Source: Fratercula arctica
Lineage: Eukaryota > Chordata > Aves > Charadriiformes > Alcidae
Assembly: GCA_947846985.1 (NCBI GenBank)
Contig: CANTUZ010000008.1
Span: forward strand, 26,431,352-26,495,351
Direction of reading: 5' to 3'
DNA length: 64,000 nucleotides
The notes under the pieces are model-generated. The model was not told the origin of the DNA, ran no database searches, and saw only the letters and a list, made by a program, of their open reading frames with translations. Below are positions 40,500-53,661 of the stretch, in pieces (the stretch's first letter is position 1; the number at the start of each line of letters is the position of its first letter). A program made the position numbers and the translations under genes.

Positions 40500-43400
40500 A
40501 AGAATGCTCTTCAGAGCAGCTGAGGTGATCTCACCACGTGCTTCAGTCCTAACAGGACTGCCCTGGGCTGGTGACAAGGCAAGTGGATGAAGTGTGAAAG
40601 CTCTGAGTAACAAGGGCAGAGAAGCCAGAAGAATTTACTAAATATGTTAGAACAAACACTGCCTACACCTCTACCAAATGGCTAAAAACACCTCACAAAC
40701 TCAACCAATAAAAGCCTATATGCTGCAAGCAACTTCACTCTAATCAATAAGTCTTTTTTCCTGAAAGCATTAGCTCAGTCAAAACCTGCAAAGTGAGAAA
40801 AATGAAGGGTGTGAAGCAGGGGGTCGACTCACAAATGACTCTGCTCTCGAAGTCTGGCAGAGACTCAGAACGGCACTATGGTCAAAATGAAAAGAAAATG
40901 GCCTACCTTATCGGTAATAAATCCAAACTCTGACATGCCTTATTCTGCTTTTGTCTCCTGCCGTCTGGCTCCATCTCAATAAATACAAATTTGCTCTCTC
41001 TCACACACACAAACACGCTGGGGAAATTACTTATTGCACAAGAAAATAGTGTCTCTACCCAGCTCAGGACCCGGCTCACAACTTCTCAAGGAGACATGAA
41101 ATATTCTCCTTCATGCCAAGGGGCCATTGATCGGTTTCTCCACACCACCAAGGGTCAGTCCTTGAAACTACCTCTCCACTATCGATGGGCAGGTTATTTA
41201 AACAGCACCAGGGTTGTGCGATACCTGAGCTGGCTGCTGGTCTGGAAACCAGACCACCTTTCCCAGGGGTTTTATTGCTTTAGGCCCTGTCTTGGGTACC
41301 TCCACGTTGCCATTCTCAGCCAAGTGCTGGAAAAGGTTAGCGGGACAAGTTCAGTGTGATGTGAATACCTAACAGGGTTTTCGAAGAGGAACTAGATGTA
41401 TCCAGCCTTCTCAGACTGCTGATAAAATGTGCTCTTATCTTCTCACTAAAGACCATGTAGATACAGCCTGGCACTGCTTTCATGCCAGTCAGACTCAAAT
41501 TGCACTGTTTTCCAGCTGTCTTACTTCTACTGTGACTCTCAGGTTATACTTTTCCTTCAAATCACAGCTGGTGGATTATCAAACGGTATAAGGATCTCAA
41601 TTTCTATGTATATTTCTTCTGAAAGGGATGTCTAAGCTTTAGGGATGTGGAGAAAAAGTTTGTAAATATAACAAATACCAGAAACTATAAAGTTCATAAT
41701 TTTTGAAAACTCATTATTTTCGTAGGGCTGATTCAGGATTTTTCAGTCCCGTGCAATGCTGAGTTTATGTTGGACAGGAAAGAAGCACTTCCGAAACAGC
41801 TCGCTCTTGTGCAAGGCCCTGTGCTGAGCTCACCCCCACCTTGTGAGGAAGGCTTTGACTCTGCCCTGGATACAGTCTAATTAGCGCAAGAAGCAGTGTC
41901 TGGGAAGTGCCCGGAGTTCAGTAAATAACTAGTTCAAAAATTGTTTCACGTTATTACTAAGCGCTGCTGCTCTCTCTAGTTCCGTCTTTACTTTTTACCT
42001 CCTGTCTTGCTTCCTGTCATGCCTTCCTTCCCATCGTCTTTTGGCTGCTTTCCTTTCCTCACCACCCCCAATTCTTCAGTTGCAATCACCCCAACGCAGG
42101 GCCCAGCACGGAGCAGCTCTGGCAGCCCTCCCGACGAGGGGCTGTGAGGAGGGGAGTGGGCCCATGCAAAGCCATGAACCTCTCGCTTCACACAGCTCAA
42201 CATCTTAGAAACCAGCCTTCTCCAGCTGCCATCCAGTCCAGGGGCTTGGAAGCCTCCCCTGACGAGATGGGCAGCCTTCACACCCTCTAAACCTCATTTA
42301 TTGTGGCTAAAAGTGGATGGGATAGGAATGGTTTCACAGGAACGGCATTGCTCTTCTGCATCTATCTAATTGCAGTTTTCTCCTTTCATCAGGCACAACT
42401 GGAAGTCTTGGGAAGACCCAAGAGCACCCGGCTCTGAAGGACATGACCCCCTACAGACCTCCGTGGGGACTTGCCTGTATTTGTACAACCATGGCCGGGG
42501 GGAAGGGATTCAATTCTTACTCAAAGTTTATTTATTCTAAATAAACACCATTTGCTTTTTTCTGTCTCATGCATATCCCTGCTGCTCCCACAGTGCATTT
42601 GATAAAAAATTAAATGCGATTAGTCGAGGCCAGTTTCTCCCAGCAAATATCTCTAATGGCATTTCAAAAGGGATGGCTCATTGAATAAAACCCTATTGTA
42701 AGCTTCCTGAATGCTGACATGAAACAGCTGTGATTATTGCACCCTTGTGTGGTCCCCCTACAAAATTTGATGTTTGCCTGGTGTGTGTGGGATGCCAACA
42801 CCGCAGATTTATGAAGGTGTACGATGACCAGCACTGACAGTATTTGCCAGCTTGAAGAAGAGGAGGCTCATTTAATTTTGCCAAGAGCTTCCCCTCATAA
42901 ACAGCTTTGAGTAAAAAGCCAAACAGCACATGGGGACTATTCATCTCTGCCTTGCATTAATTTAATTTTAAAGAGAAATCACTTCCTTGCAGGAGAATTT
43001 TCAAGGAATAGATACAGCTTGTTGTAAAAACATGTCTGCGATGCCGCCAAAGCTTTTGTGGCATCAGTCCCTGCTCTCATGTACTTCAATATGCCCAACA
43101 GCACGAACAAAACAACCAAGTGGACATGCCCACAGCTGGATGGATGCAATGTGACGGGTCACCAATTAAGGCTGTTATTACAGAGCCTGGAAGGAGACTA
43201 CTGTAGTCCTAATTGCAAGGACCAGAAGATTTTTCAGGATCAAGAAGAAATAGAAAAAGATGATGTCTGATTCCCCCCTCAGGTTGACTTGCCTGGTCAC
43301 ACACATCATTAAACCTCAGCGCTGTGTCAAGGGAGATGGGAAGCTGCAGTCCAGGAAAGTACCCAATATCATAATGCTTTTCTTATTTGTCAGAAAAACA

Positions 43401-43998
43401 TCCATCAAAGGTTACTCAGGGGGACAGTCAGGTGTGAGCTGCTTGTGGCCAGCCGGCCCTATGTGCCAGAGGGGAGGGGAGCAGCCGGGCTCAAAACCCT
43501 CTTCACCCCTTCTGTGGTGGACGGCAAAACACCCTCTCCTTGAGGACCTGCAAAGAGCCCCGGCATCATCAGGCTCTGCTGAAAAGCAGGGACTGGTTCT
43601 GGCCCTTCCTCTTCCTCTCGTATCTCTGGGCAGAAGCTGCATCCCATACTGCCTGAAACAGGACCTTACTGCTGGATACCTTATGCTTGGATGCACTAAA
43701 CACATGATGAAACGATAATCTGACGGACAGAACATATGGACTACATACACGCCCTAACATTGCACTTACAGCGAATCCTATCGAGCAAATACTGCAACAG
43801 ATATAGGTTCAGCTGCAGGAATATGAGTCAGCAGTGCCTTCCTCTGCAGGGGAAGATGCTACAGTCGGACATAAACCACAGAAATTTCCCATTTGTGCTT
43901 TCCCTGACCTCTGTCAAGAATTCACATTTTCCACCTGAGGTTTTATTCATTCTTGGCAGAGAGGAACCCGGATCACCAAATTTAGAGAAATTCTGAGG

Positions 43999-44014
43999 AA
44001 AAAAAAAAAAAAAA
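43999..44014 (+). repeat. Poly-A run of 16 (poly-T on the gene strand)
   Basis: Sixteen consecutive A. On the minus strand it forms a long poly-T directly upstream of CCTCAG, which makes it look like a strong splice acceptor (see findings). Confidence 0.9.
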
Positions 44015-46813
44015 GAAGGATCCAACCCATGGTTTCACAAAACCTAGAATAAGGAAGTCCCAAATGGGTGATGTGACTTTCCAGGACCTTCCGCACCGAA
44101 AGAGTGCTTTTGCCAGTTTCCTACCTGGTGGAAGGATTAAAAGAAGACTTGAATGTGAACCCTTACAGCTACTCATCTTTCAAGAAACAGAATGAAAGGA
44201 ACAAAGATAAAACCTAAAAGAGCTGTCTAGCATCCACTCGGTGACTACTTCAGTTTTAAGGTCTTTGTCACTTTGCTATTGATTTAAGTCTGTGTATCCT
44301 TTTGAATATTAGTATGGCTGGCAAGATAGCAACATCATACATAAAAATGTTCTTTATTCCAGAACAGATGAAACTCCCAGTGGTAAAAGAAGATTTAGGT
44401 ATCTCTGAAGATTTCTTATCGCTGTGCAACATAACTCTCTAATGGTTCAGTGCCTTAGAGGGTCATCTGAGATCACTTATCACATAAATCAAATAGGTGG
44501 CAGGCTATAAGAGTGGAAGCCTATAGCAATTTCATGTCTTTACTTGCAGACATCAAATCTATCTTTTAGGCAGACTATAGAGGAGCTAATATGCCACTCC
44601 ATTTACGCCACTGAAGAAACTCAAATCTGGGTATTAACCAGTTTTAGGAAGCTGCTCCTAGTCTTGACTGCACCACAGTTATCTTGGGAAATGATTGGGT
44701 TTAAATCCTAAAACATGGACCGCAGACCCTGGTCCTGGTTCTAATTTATGCTAAGGCTTCTGTAAATCACTCTGGCAATGGAAGGGAGTGTCAGAGCAAG
44801 TGAAAGTCCAATTTACTTTATGTCCCATTTACATGATCAGGGTGGTGTGAAGTGGCTCTACTGTAAAAATGACAGTGAAGGTCTACCTTTCACTGAATGC
44901 AACAAGAGGAGCACAGTTTTCTTCTCCCACTGCGCTTTTCATCCATGTTACTCCTTTCTCTTTATTTTTGTGGTGTTAATGCAGGTTACACACATGTAAC
45001 TGAGAGCAGGCGCAGCCCCAGAGCTCAGAAGTCAAGAAGCTCATCCTCTGTAACGGGGTCTCAGAAGGAGCCAGCTCAGTCAGGTGCCAAAACTGGCTGT
45101 CAAACCCCATGTTCAGCCAGGCTGTACCCTTGCGGTTGGGAGTCACGATAGATGGCTCCTTATCTGCTCTTCCTCCACCAGCTCAGTGGACAGCCTGTAT
45201 GCAAAGGGCAATCCCCAATCCTCCTTCACAGCTCCTGCCCCAGAAGAATTTAATATTTCCACAGTAGCACTCCCCGATCTGGAATTTTCACCGCTGAGCT
45301 GATCCCTAAAACTTGCACAACCAGGGCTCATCCCTGTGTTTGCTTCTTTCTCTGTAAGTGAGAATTTCCATTTAAGGAAAAGAGAAAAGCTGGCTCAGAG
45401 CTAGTTGTAAAAATATCCCTTCTGACATGTGCAAAGGTGTTTCTGCCTCCCCAAGCCTGCAGCGCGGCAGTCCTTGGGCCTCTGCTATAGCTCAGGGTGC
45501 ACAGGAGTGCGGGCACCAACAGACCTTGTTAGAAGCTAAGATAAGGGCAACTGCAAAGTTTCTAAGTCCTGCAGGAGGAGATAGAGTATTTATGCAAGAT
45601 AGATCCTATCTTTTATATAACCCTATTCTTCAACAAACACGAAAACATACTGCATCAGTTAATTGCATGAAAATGTTCAGCAGTAAGATGACCTTTCAGG
45701 ACAAATGGGAAAAAATCAGTCTAACCATGTTTTTCCTCTTTATTTCCATTATTAGTGGGCAAGTTGAGGCATTGCACGAGTAGCACCATTACTGGCTTAT
45801 TGTACTCCTTGGCTTGTGGTTTATGCGGTGGAACAGTCGTGTCCATAGCACAAAACCCATGACAAATACCGGCAGCACTGCTGACAGCCTGAGCAGAAAG
45901 GCAAGGGAGTTCATGAGTAGCACAGCCGTTCCTGGAAGAGTGGCAAAGATTTAGGAGAAGGAGCCTCCACGGGCCAGGTCTGTGGATAAACCGGAGATCT
46001 ATTTTTGTGCTGTCACCCAGAATTTACATGACTGTGTAGGGAAAAACCTCCCAGACCTCCACTAACAGGACAAACAGGTTGCGTGCCACATGTCAAACTC
46101 AGCCTTGATAGGAGCAGTGGAGAAGCATGGATTTGAATCCGTTTACACCAGAACAATGTTGCCCTTCTGAGCATAATTTTACAGATGTGTTTATGATATA
46201 GGGGGAGCCATATGGCACAAAAGGTTTAAACATTTAATCTCACTTAGCTTCAATACACTGCATATACAGAAAATTGGAAGCCCAGCAGGAAAATGCCAGA
46301 TTTCATTCTCACTTAGTCGTGATTAACCTTTATGAGCTCGCTCAGAGTTTTGTCACCTGCGCAGACAGTCGGGGCAGGCAGGCTGCGAAAGCCCCGGCGC
46401 TCTGCTCTGGCCAAGGCACCGCCATCCCTGAGCTCAAGCTCTCCAAGGGCTCCGCTGCCCGAAGTGTGGGCCTCTCCCAGCTGAATGGCACTGCACCCTG
46501 TTCCATACCTTCCCCCACATATGGGCACTACAGGGAGGGAACGAATGACCTGGAGGGACTCTCCCCCTGCAATAGCGCTTCTTTGCACGGCTCAGGTGGG
46601 TCAAGTTTAGAGCAGGCGTGCACCGGCAGACAGATGCAAAGCAAATAGCTGATACATATCTCACTTTGCAAATATGCTCTTTCTCATTAATATTGATTCC
46701 CACACACAAACACTTTAGCTATATTCACTGATTGCATTACCATTGCAGAAGTGTAATTAACAAATTAAAAGGGAGGATTGTGATTCAGTTTAATTTGGGG
46801 AAAATCTTTAAAT

Positions 46814-46831
46814 AAAAAAAAAAAAAAAAAA
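46814..46831 (+). repeat. Poly-A run of 18
   Basis: The longest pure A-run in the window. No LINE or SINE body was recognised upstream of it. Confidence 0.9.
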
Positions 46832-48079
46832 GTCTGATGTTTGAGGACCATTCCCCTCTGCTACTCATTTTAATGCCTGGGACATGCTCTAAGAGAAACG
46901 CTTTCATCAAAATAAACATGTCCTGAGGATGCTGCAGTATTGGCATACATGGGTACTTGAAGAAGCATCAACGAGACGAAAAATAAACAAATGGAAGAAA
47001 TCCTGACAGATGCTAAACAAGATACTAGATTGCAAATGAAGGTGTATCATCATGGAGAGAGGAAGGGGGAAAATGCCAGTTGGAAGCTGCTCAGATTGAT
47101 CTCAGACTGCCAGCTTATTCACAGAAACTTATGAAAAGCAACAGAGAACACGCACACCATCAGCCCAGGTGAAAGCCAGTGACACAAATATTTGTGGAAG
47201 GAGGGAAGGTAGAAAATCTTGCTGCCCTTCCAGATGCTTGTACGATAAAATAAACGAGTTCCACTAAGTAAATCCATGTTTGCAAGAGCAGTCAAAACTC
47301 CTGAGCCAAAGTTTGACTGCTTTTCTCTCCAAAAACCAACTGAGCACACCTGGAAGAATGGCTGCAAAATGATATCTACTTCCCCTCCCAACTCCTATGA
47401 AAAACACCTTTCAGGTGATCTAATATTATGAGAAACCATAATCATTAAGGATTGATCACGCTAATATAATTTTCTGGATGGCTTATTAACCTACTAAGAC
47501 ATGTTTTTCTCTACTTCCCTTCATTAGCGACAGCAATAATTAGGTAAGGACAGAGTAGCAAAATTGATCATATGCTACTGCCGAAGGGGACAGAGAATGT
47601 ATCATGGACATTTAGCATAATGTTCTCCAAACCCAAGATGCATTAATTATATTTAGTAACACAGCTATTTTCTGCCTTTGATGGAAAGAATCCATTAATA
47701 TAGATATTGTATAACAGAAGCTTATTTTTCTCCTTTTCCAAAATGGAATTTTCTTTAAAATTCATATTACAAAACAAAACGAGAAAAGAAAACATTGTGG
47801 TCTCAAGTATCTCCTGATACCATCTCCTTTTCCTATTTCAGTCTTGACTACCCGTCTCCTCATGAAAGCGGTGCTTTGACAGCAGAGTGGTCACAGAGCT
47901 ATGGCTGGGAAGCAAATAAGTGAGTTACGCTGTCACCTCCCAGACAATAAGCCCCAGGGACACTTTCCTAATTTTTTTGGGTCAGCTTCAGCCAGCCTTC
48001 CCCCATCTGCCACCGGAACAAAGAATCTGTAGTTTACACTTAGGGAGCACCACTCAGAATACACATATAGTCGCATATA

Positions 48080-48713
48080 GAGCAGTGTGCCCAGGTGGCC
48101 AAGAAAGCCAATGGCATCCTGGCTTGTATTAGAAATAGTGTGACCAGCAGAAGGAGGGAGGTGATTGTCCCCGTGGACTCAGCACTCGTGAGGCCACACC
48201 TTGAGTATTGTGTCCAGTTCTGGGCACCTCAATACGAGAGAGAGATATCGAGGTGCTGGAGCGAGTGCAGAGGAGGGCAACGAAGTTGGTGAAGGGCCTG
48301 GAGAATAAATCTTATGAGGAGCGACTGAAGGAGCTGGGACTGTTTAGTTTGGGGAAGCGGAGGCTGAGGGGAGACCTCATCACTCTCTACAACTACTTGA
48401 AAGGACATTGTAGAGAGGTTGGTGCTGGTCTCTTCTCACAGGTAATTAGCGATAGAACAAGAGGGAATGGCTTCAAGCTGCAACAGGGTAGGTTTAGGCT
48501 GGACATTAGGAAAAATTTCTTCCCAGAAAGAGTGGTCAGACACTGGAATAGGCTGCCCAGGGAGGTGGTGGAGTCACCATCCCTGAATGTGTTTAAGACT
48601 CGTTTAGATGTGGTGTTAGGGGATATGGTGTAAGGGAGAACTTTGTAGAGTGGGGTTGATGGTTGGACTCAATGATCCCAAGGGTCTTTTCCAACCTAAA
48701 TGATTCTATGATT
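48080..48713 (+). repeat. CR1 LINE with the C-terminal part of its ORF2
   Basis: This is the largest transposon copy seen, about 634 bp. It starts at GAGCAGTGTGCCCAGGTGGC and ends at AACCTAAATGATTCTATGAT. The first part translates as the typical CR1 ORF2 C-terminal region ([14 protein letters not shown], then [16 protein letters not shown]). After a frame change near 48225-48245 the protein continues as [17 protein letters not shown] through [20 protein letters not shown] to a stop at about 48633. The copy is 5'-truncated and non-autonomous. It lacks the reverse transcriptase catalytic part and the endonuclease. Confidence 0.97.
48208..48633 (+). pseudogene. Fragment of CR1 ORF2 (C-terminal 141 codons, broken)
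   Basis: The open frame of 141 codons is the last part of the CR1 ORF2 protein, downstream of the reverse transcriptase core. It is recognised from conserved strings such as [33 protein letters not shown] and [17 protein letters not shown]. The upstream part of the same protein lies in another frame from about 48095. The two halves are separated by what looks like a two-base expansion in a GA-rich stretch (TACGAGAGAGAGATATCGAG). The Met at 48208 is not a real start. The fragment has no expected function and should not be annotated as a host gene. Confidence 0.93.
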
Positions 48714-48818
48714 TAGAAATTTTATAAATTTACAGAGATGGCGGAATAGCAGCTGCACTCTGAGCCCATGTTAAGGTCCAGCTTCTCTGTTTGCAACATC
48801 AACAGCAGAAGCACCACC

Positions 48819-49135
48819 GTGCGGGCTCGGGGATGACGGAGCAGCCATACGAAGTGTCGGCGTGCGCTGCCCATCACCTTCCTGACTGGCAACCCCAGTG
48901 CCACGGCCCCAAACTCCGCAGCAGCCGCCCTGACCCTTGAAAGAGAAACTGCCAGTTAAGCGGTCACCCCGGTCACCGCGGGGATGTGAGGAGACAGGGA
49001 CCGGTGTCAGCCCATGATGGGGGCCACCGGCTTGACCTTGCAGCTCCACCAGACCTGCAGCGTGAACTTTCCCGCACCACCCTGCCAGCGCGGGAAGCAC
49101 GTGTAAGCGCGAGAGCGACAAAGGCATCGCAGCGA
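48819..49135. promoter_or_regulatory. Intronic CpG-island-like patch
   Basis: By hand count there are 27 CpG dinucleotides in about 317 bp, with clearly elevated GC content. This is close to random expectation for CpG and far above the surrounding intron. It begins about 100 bp after the end of the CR1 copy at 48713 and lies about 12.4 kb upstream of exon A. No TATA box or initiator was identified. It could be an orphan CpG island or alternative promoter, or a GC-rich patch kept by biased gene conversion. Confidence 0.5.
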
Positions 49136-51254
49136 TGATGAATTATTACATGTTTTTTTTTAAATGCCAGCGACTGGCTTTCCCTGAGCTCTCCCCCCAT
49201 GTGAGCAGCAGGCAGCTTTCTGTAGATAAAAGCATTACAGGGAGCTGAAAGGAGTTGACATTACAAACTTGGCACTCCGATGGCACGCTGCACAAACAGG
49301 GAAAGGCAGGATCTGCCAGAGCGAGAGCCAGAGATAATATGAAAAGCATAAACCCAACATATTGACCTTATTTAAGTCCAAACAGCATAACACCAGGATA
49401 CTTAATGCAAAAATGTCGAAAATATTCTTTATTCCACACACACAAATGTTTTCTTTAAATATGCAATTCACTTGGTATATGCAATCCCCCCTCTTCAGAT
49501 GCAAAATCCAAAATAATGATTATATCAGTCATTGCTTAATACATCCAACTGTGGCCCTGATTTTCATGCATGAATGGTCATTTACATATCATTACCCATC
49601 ATGCCATCTACTCAGATTTTTCTTTCTAAAGTTGTCATTTTAAAACAAAAATGCTTAAAAAGGGGACTTTCATTTCTCGTTATCTTATCTGTGCTCTTAG
49701 CGGCTAATAGACCAGAATATTAAAATGGAAAATTCTCAGTGTGTGACAACTGCCACAGTGAGAAGATCTTAGAGAAGAGGCAATTATCAAGGGATTTTTC
49801 TCAAATTTGGGAACACATATAGATGTGAACAGAAAATCTGAAGCAAACCAACCGGAAGCAAAACAGTAATTATACTATGTTCTTCTGTTTTCCCAACACA
49901 AGTCCTTGCCGGGGACAAAGTTAGCTCCATGTCAGGAAAATCACTGCGGACATGAGGTGCAGTTAGAAGCTTTGCATGAATAAATTACAATTTTTCAATT
50001 AATATTGTCCATGCGCACAACAAAGGAAAGACTTTTTTCCCCTGCCTTCTGCTACTTTTAAAGTAATTTTCAGCTATGTTTAATTAGGAAATTTCTCTAC
50101 AGAAGGGAATGTGATAGAAGATTAATTCTCTATTTCCTCACCCACTGTGTCAGTAGACTCAAGTGGACGCTCTAAACCCCAGTTAAATACGACAAGGATG
50201 ATCAAGCACGGAGCTCCTTTCAAGAGGTCGCGTCCGCAGACTGTAGATCTCATTTCGAAACAATAGAAACAAGTTAGAAAATGGTACCTCTCCGTGGCGC
50301 AGCGCCACAGAGGAACGATTACAAGTGCTTCATGGTGCGAGGGTTCACCATGCCGGCTGAGAGGGTTTGCTATCACGGCTAATGATACCAGACGCCACCA
50401 AGTGAGAAATAGCATTTCCACAGCCACTGATGTTTTGGGTCTTCTTCTCCTCTTCACCGCTAATAATTATTCCTCTAGTAGTCACATCCTATTTTACATC
50501 TTTTATGCCAAGTGTGAAACAGCAATTAAACAATAAATAATGAAATGTTCGCTTGTGGGCAATATTGTAGAGAATTTGGTGGGGTTTTTTTAAGGGAATA
50601 GACAAAGGGTGCAAACTGTGTTTGTTTTTAACAAACAATAAAGGGAACGAGCTATTTACCCTCAGGACATAAAATCCTATGAATGGTATATTGCTGCCAA
50701 TGCTAAGTAAATATCGGGTTAATGCTTTTTTAAAATTGAAATCCAAGACAGAGCAAGAACAATTATTTAGAGGAAACTCATACCTACAAGATACTGGAAG
50801 ATACAAGACATCTCTTGGAGAGAGAGGGTAAACAATTTTCTCAGAAGTTTTATTAATGGAGTAGCTGAACATCAAAACTGAAAAAGCAGCAATGATTTAG
50901 AGAAGGAAATGCAGACTTGCAGCCCAGTAGAGACTGAGAGGCTTGTGCATTGATTAACTAGGACCAGATTGTTTTAGTACAATAGGAGTTGTCAGTACAT
51001 ACCTCCTGGGGACAGGAAAGGTCAACACAGGACAACTGTCAGAAAAAAATGTGTAATGCAGAAGAAATCTCACTCCCAATTTTATTCTGGGCTTAAAAAA
51101 ATAAATCAATACTTTGGCTAGCCCAATGCCTATTTGTCCCCCACCCACCCCATTTCGCTATCTTTATAAGACATTCTTATCCCACGCTGCTTGATGTTGC
51201 TCTGGTTTCATATAGAGACATGCTCCAGCAGAGTATTTAAGAAGGGGCAGCCAC

Positions 51255-51722
51255 CTTTGCAGAGTCCAAGGGAAAGCTGCAAGGATGACACGATTCAGAA
51301 AACATGACCTCCATGGTGAGCTTAGGGGAATGGAAATTTTTTACTTTGGAAAAAGAGAAGATTGAAGAGAGACTAGTCGTCTGATATAAAAAGGAATGTT
51401 AAGAAGGCTGCTATAAAAAGAAGGATAATCAATTGTTCTCCACATCTACTATTTCTGGGACCAGAAATAATTGATATAATTTACAGCAGAGGAGATTTAA
51501 GTTAGATATTAGGAAATTTTTTTCCCCAACTTCTAAGAATTACCATGCGCTGGAACAGGCTGCAGCAGAACAAAGCTTGTGTGCTCAGAAGTGGCTTCAG
51601 AGACTGGTCCATGCAGATCTCAGCAAGGGACAGCCTAACTATAGTTCTTCCTATCAGACTTGAGAAGGATGGATAAGATGATCAGTTGAAGCTACTTCCA
51701 GAACTACGTGCCTACGACTATA
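51255..51722 (+). repeat. Old, strongly diverged CR1-like remnant
   Basis: Order and content follow the 3' part of an ancient CR1 family. There is a GGAAAGCTGCAAGGATGAC segment, then AAACATGACCTCCATGG, TTTGGAAAAAGAGAAGATTG, AGCAGAGGAGATTTAAG with TTAGATATTAGGAA, TGGAACAGGCTGC, and GATAAGATGATCAGTTGAAG near the end. The reading frame is destroyed by stops and indels, and the terminal repeat is barely recognisable. Edges are approximate. It is much older than the other three CR1 copies, and the match is based on my recollection of the family consensus. Confidence 0.8.
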
Positions 51723-53648
51723 TCATCCCTTTTCTGCAGGTCAGGCAATGGCTGGGCTCCATATTTACACGACTCAGTCTTTACTTGAACAAATTCCTGC
51801 TGAAATTAGGGGCATTTTTTGATAATGTAATTAAATCGTCTTCATGTTGGCAAGGTGTGTGATGTCTGCCCATGTATGAGGCCAGTATACATTTTTGCAT
51901 TATCTCTAGAAGTCCCTGACTCCTGCAAATTTGGAGGATTTGGTTACACCTAGGACCTTGTGGACAAGATTTCAGCTCTCCCTCTGATCCTGAAGAGGTA
52001 GGGGAGCCAACCGCATCTTCTTCCTCCTTCAAGAGAAAAGTTTCTTTTCTTAGACATGTTGGTTTGAAAATATTTGTTCCAGTTGACCAAGTTTTTGTTT
52101 CCATTACAATAAAATACCTTGTAGAAAAAAGGCATACGTCTCCTTAAAGGGAAAACTTTTAAAAAAATTGTTAAATGGGTTGCAAAATCCATGTTAATAC
52201 AGAAATACCAGCCATGCACTGCATTTCCCAGAGCAGTCGGTAATGAGCTTCCAGTGTTATCACTCAGCTTGTCTCCACGTAGGTGAAACCCAGGGTGGCC
52301 ACTCCGGCTCAGAGCGGAGGTCCTGCCCTGCCACCCTCACGCCAAACCGATGCCACCCATCATGGACCCTGCGGCGGCTGCGCCCCTGATGCAAAGGGCA
52401 GAAGGTGGCGGAGGGAACAAAGCTCCTCATGCCAGCTCCAAATCTGCAGACGGCAAAGCTGGGCGTCTCGGGGAGCCCTACTTTTGGCCAGAGCAGACTG
52501 CGGCTGCCCAAATGTGTGTCAGAAGCCTCAGTGACCCATGCAACAGCTGAGAGTCACGCGGCACAGAGGGCTTGTAGCCACCTTTGTTCTGTGTCCCTTG
52601 GAGCTGCGCTTTCTGTGCTGCATCTGCCGGAGGCACAGCACAAAATCTGTCCCCTCTGTTCCCGTTTCCAAGGAGCGAGCAGCCCTTTTAGAGCAAAGCC
52701 AGTCTTCAGAGGTTCCTCAGCCTCTGGTGCTTGCAGCTAGTGCCCACGCTACGTAGCTGCCCAGGTACACACTTAGGGGTGTGCTTTCTTCCCCTTCCTT
52801 CACACAGGAAAAATTATGTGAGCAGTCGGGCCTGGGGCAGAATTACAGTTTATCTGCATAGTGATAACAGAGCCTTTCAGAAAGGAAATATAAAACGATG
52901 AATCAGAGGTCTGGACATACCCATCTGTCATATCCAATAAGCACGCGTGTGCCATGTGAATGTCTGGTCACTCTTGTAATTAGCTGTTAAAGCTGAATGG
53001 GCAATTTTCAGCCAGAAGTGCATGAAATGCATGAACATTTTAATGATGTACAGAACAATTAAGAATATTACGTGCACAGCTCCTGATTACCTGGAGGTTT
53101 TCTCTCTACTTAGCGTTGGGGGAATTCAGCCTCTTTAACCCTATTAGAGCAAGAGGACACAGCTGGAGTCAGGAAATGGGGAGCTGAATAAATCGCAGCA
53201 AGGCAGGCTCTTTTTAAAATGCAACTTTTCCTTCCAAAATCTCTTGGATAATGATGGAAAAATAGTCTGCAGTGAATTCTGATGAAAAAAAAGAAAGGAG
53301 GGCCATAACAATAAATGTGTCCCACGTGACAGCCGGGAAAAATAAGGGGGTCTGATTCAGGTCCTGTTCTAATCAATTGGGACTCTCTTTGTTACCTCTG
53401 CTAACAATCACATTAAACCCTTTATGTTTGGTTGAGTAGACGCAGCACAGAGATAAGAAGCAAGAAAGCCTAGTTCCTGAAATGGCAGCTAAGCATCAGG
53501 TAAGGCACCTGAACTTGTCCTGCCTGATGCGGTAAATCTGTATGCATGAATACATATAGAAAGCATGCAGATGGTACGGATGCTATTTCAGCAGAGAGCA
53601 AACCCCTTGTGTCTTCCCCGCAAACATGTGAAGAGGGGATCTGGATTT

Positions 53649-53661
53649 AAAAAAAAAAAAA
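53649..53661 (+). repeat. Poly-A run of 13
   Basis: Simple A-run in intronic sequence with no associated element recognised. Confidence 0.85.

Noticed and set aside
43260..43718. 152-codon plus-strand frame with overlapping minus-strand frames
   Set aside because: Same pattern of overlapping frames in GC-rich DNA; no homology recognised and antisense to TMEFF2.
46814..46831. Long A-runs as tails of processed pseudogenes or SINEs
   Set aside because: No coding-like or SINE-like body precedes this or the other A-runs (33664, 43999, 53649), and no target-site duplications were visible.
48208..48633. 141-codon open frame as a host protein-coding gene
   Set aside because: Its translation is the C-terminal end of CR1 ORF2 and it lies within a 5'-truncated CR1 copy with a frame break; the Met is internal.
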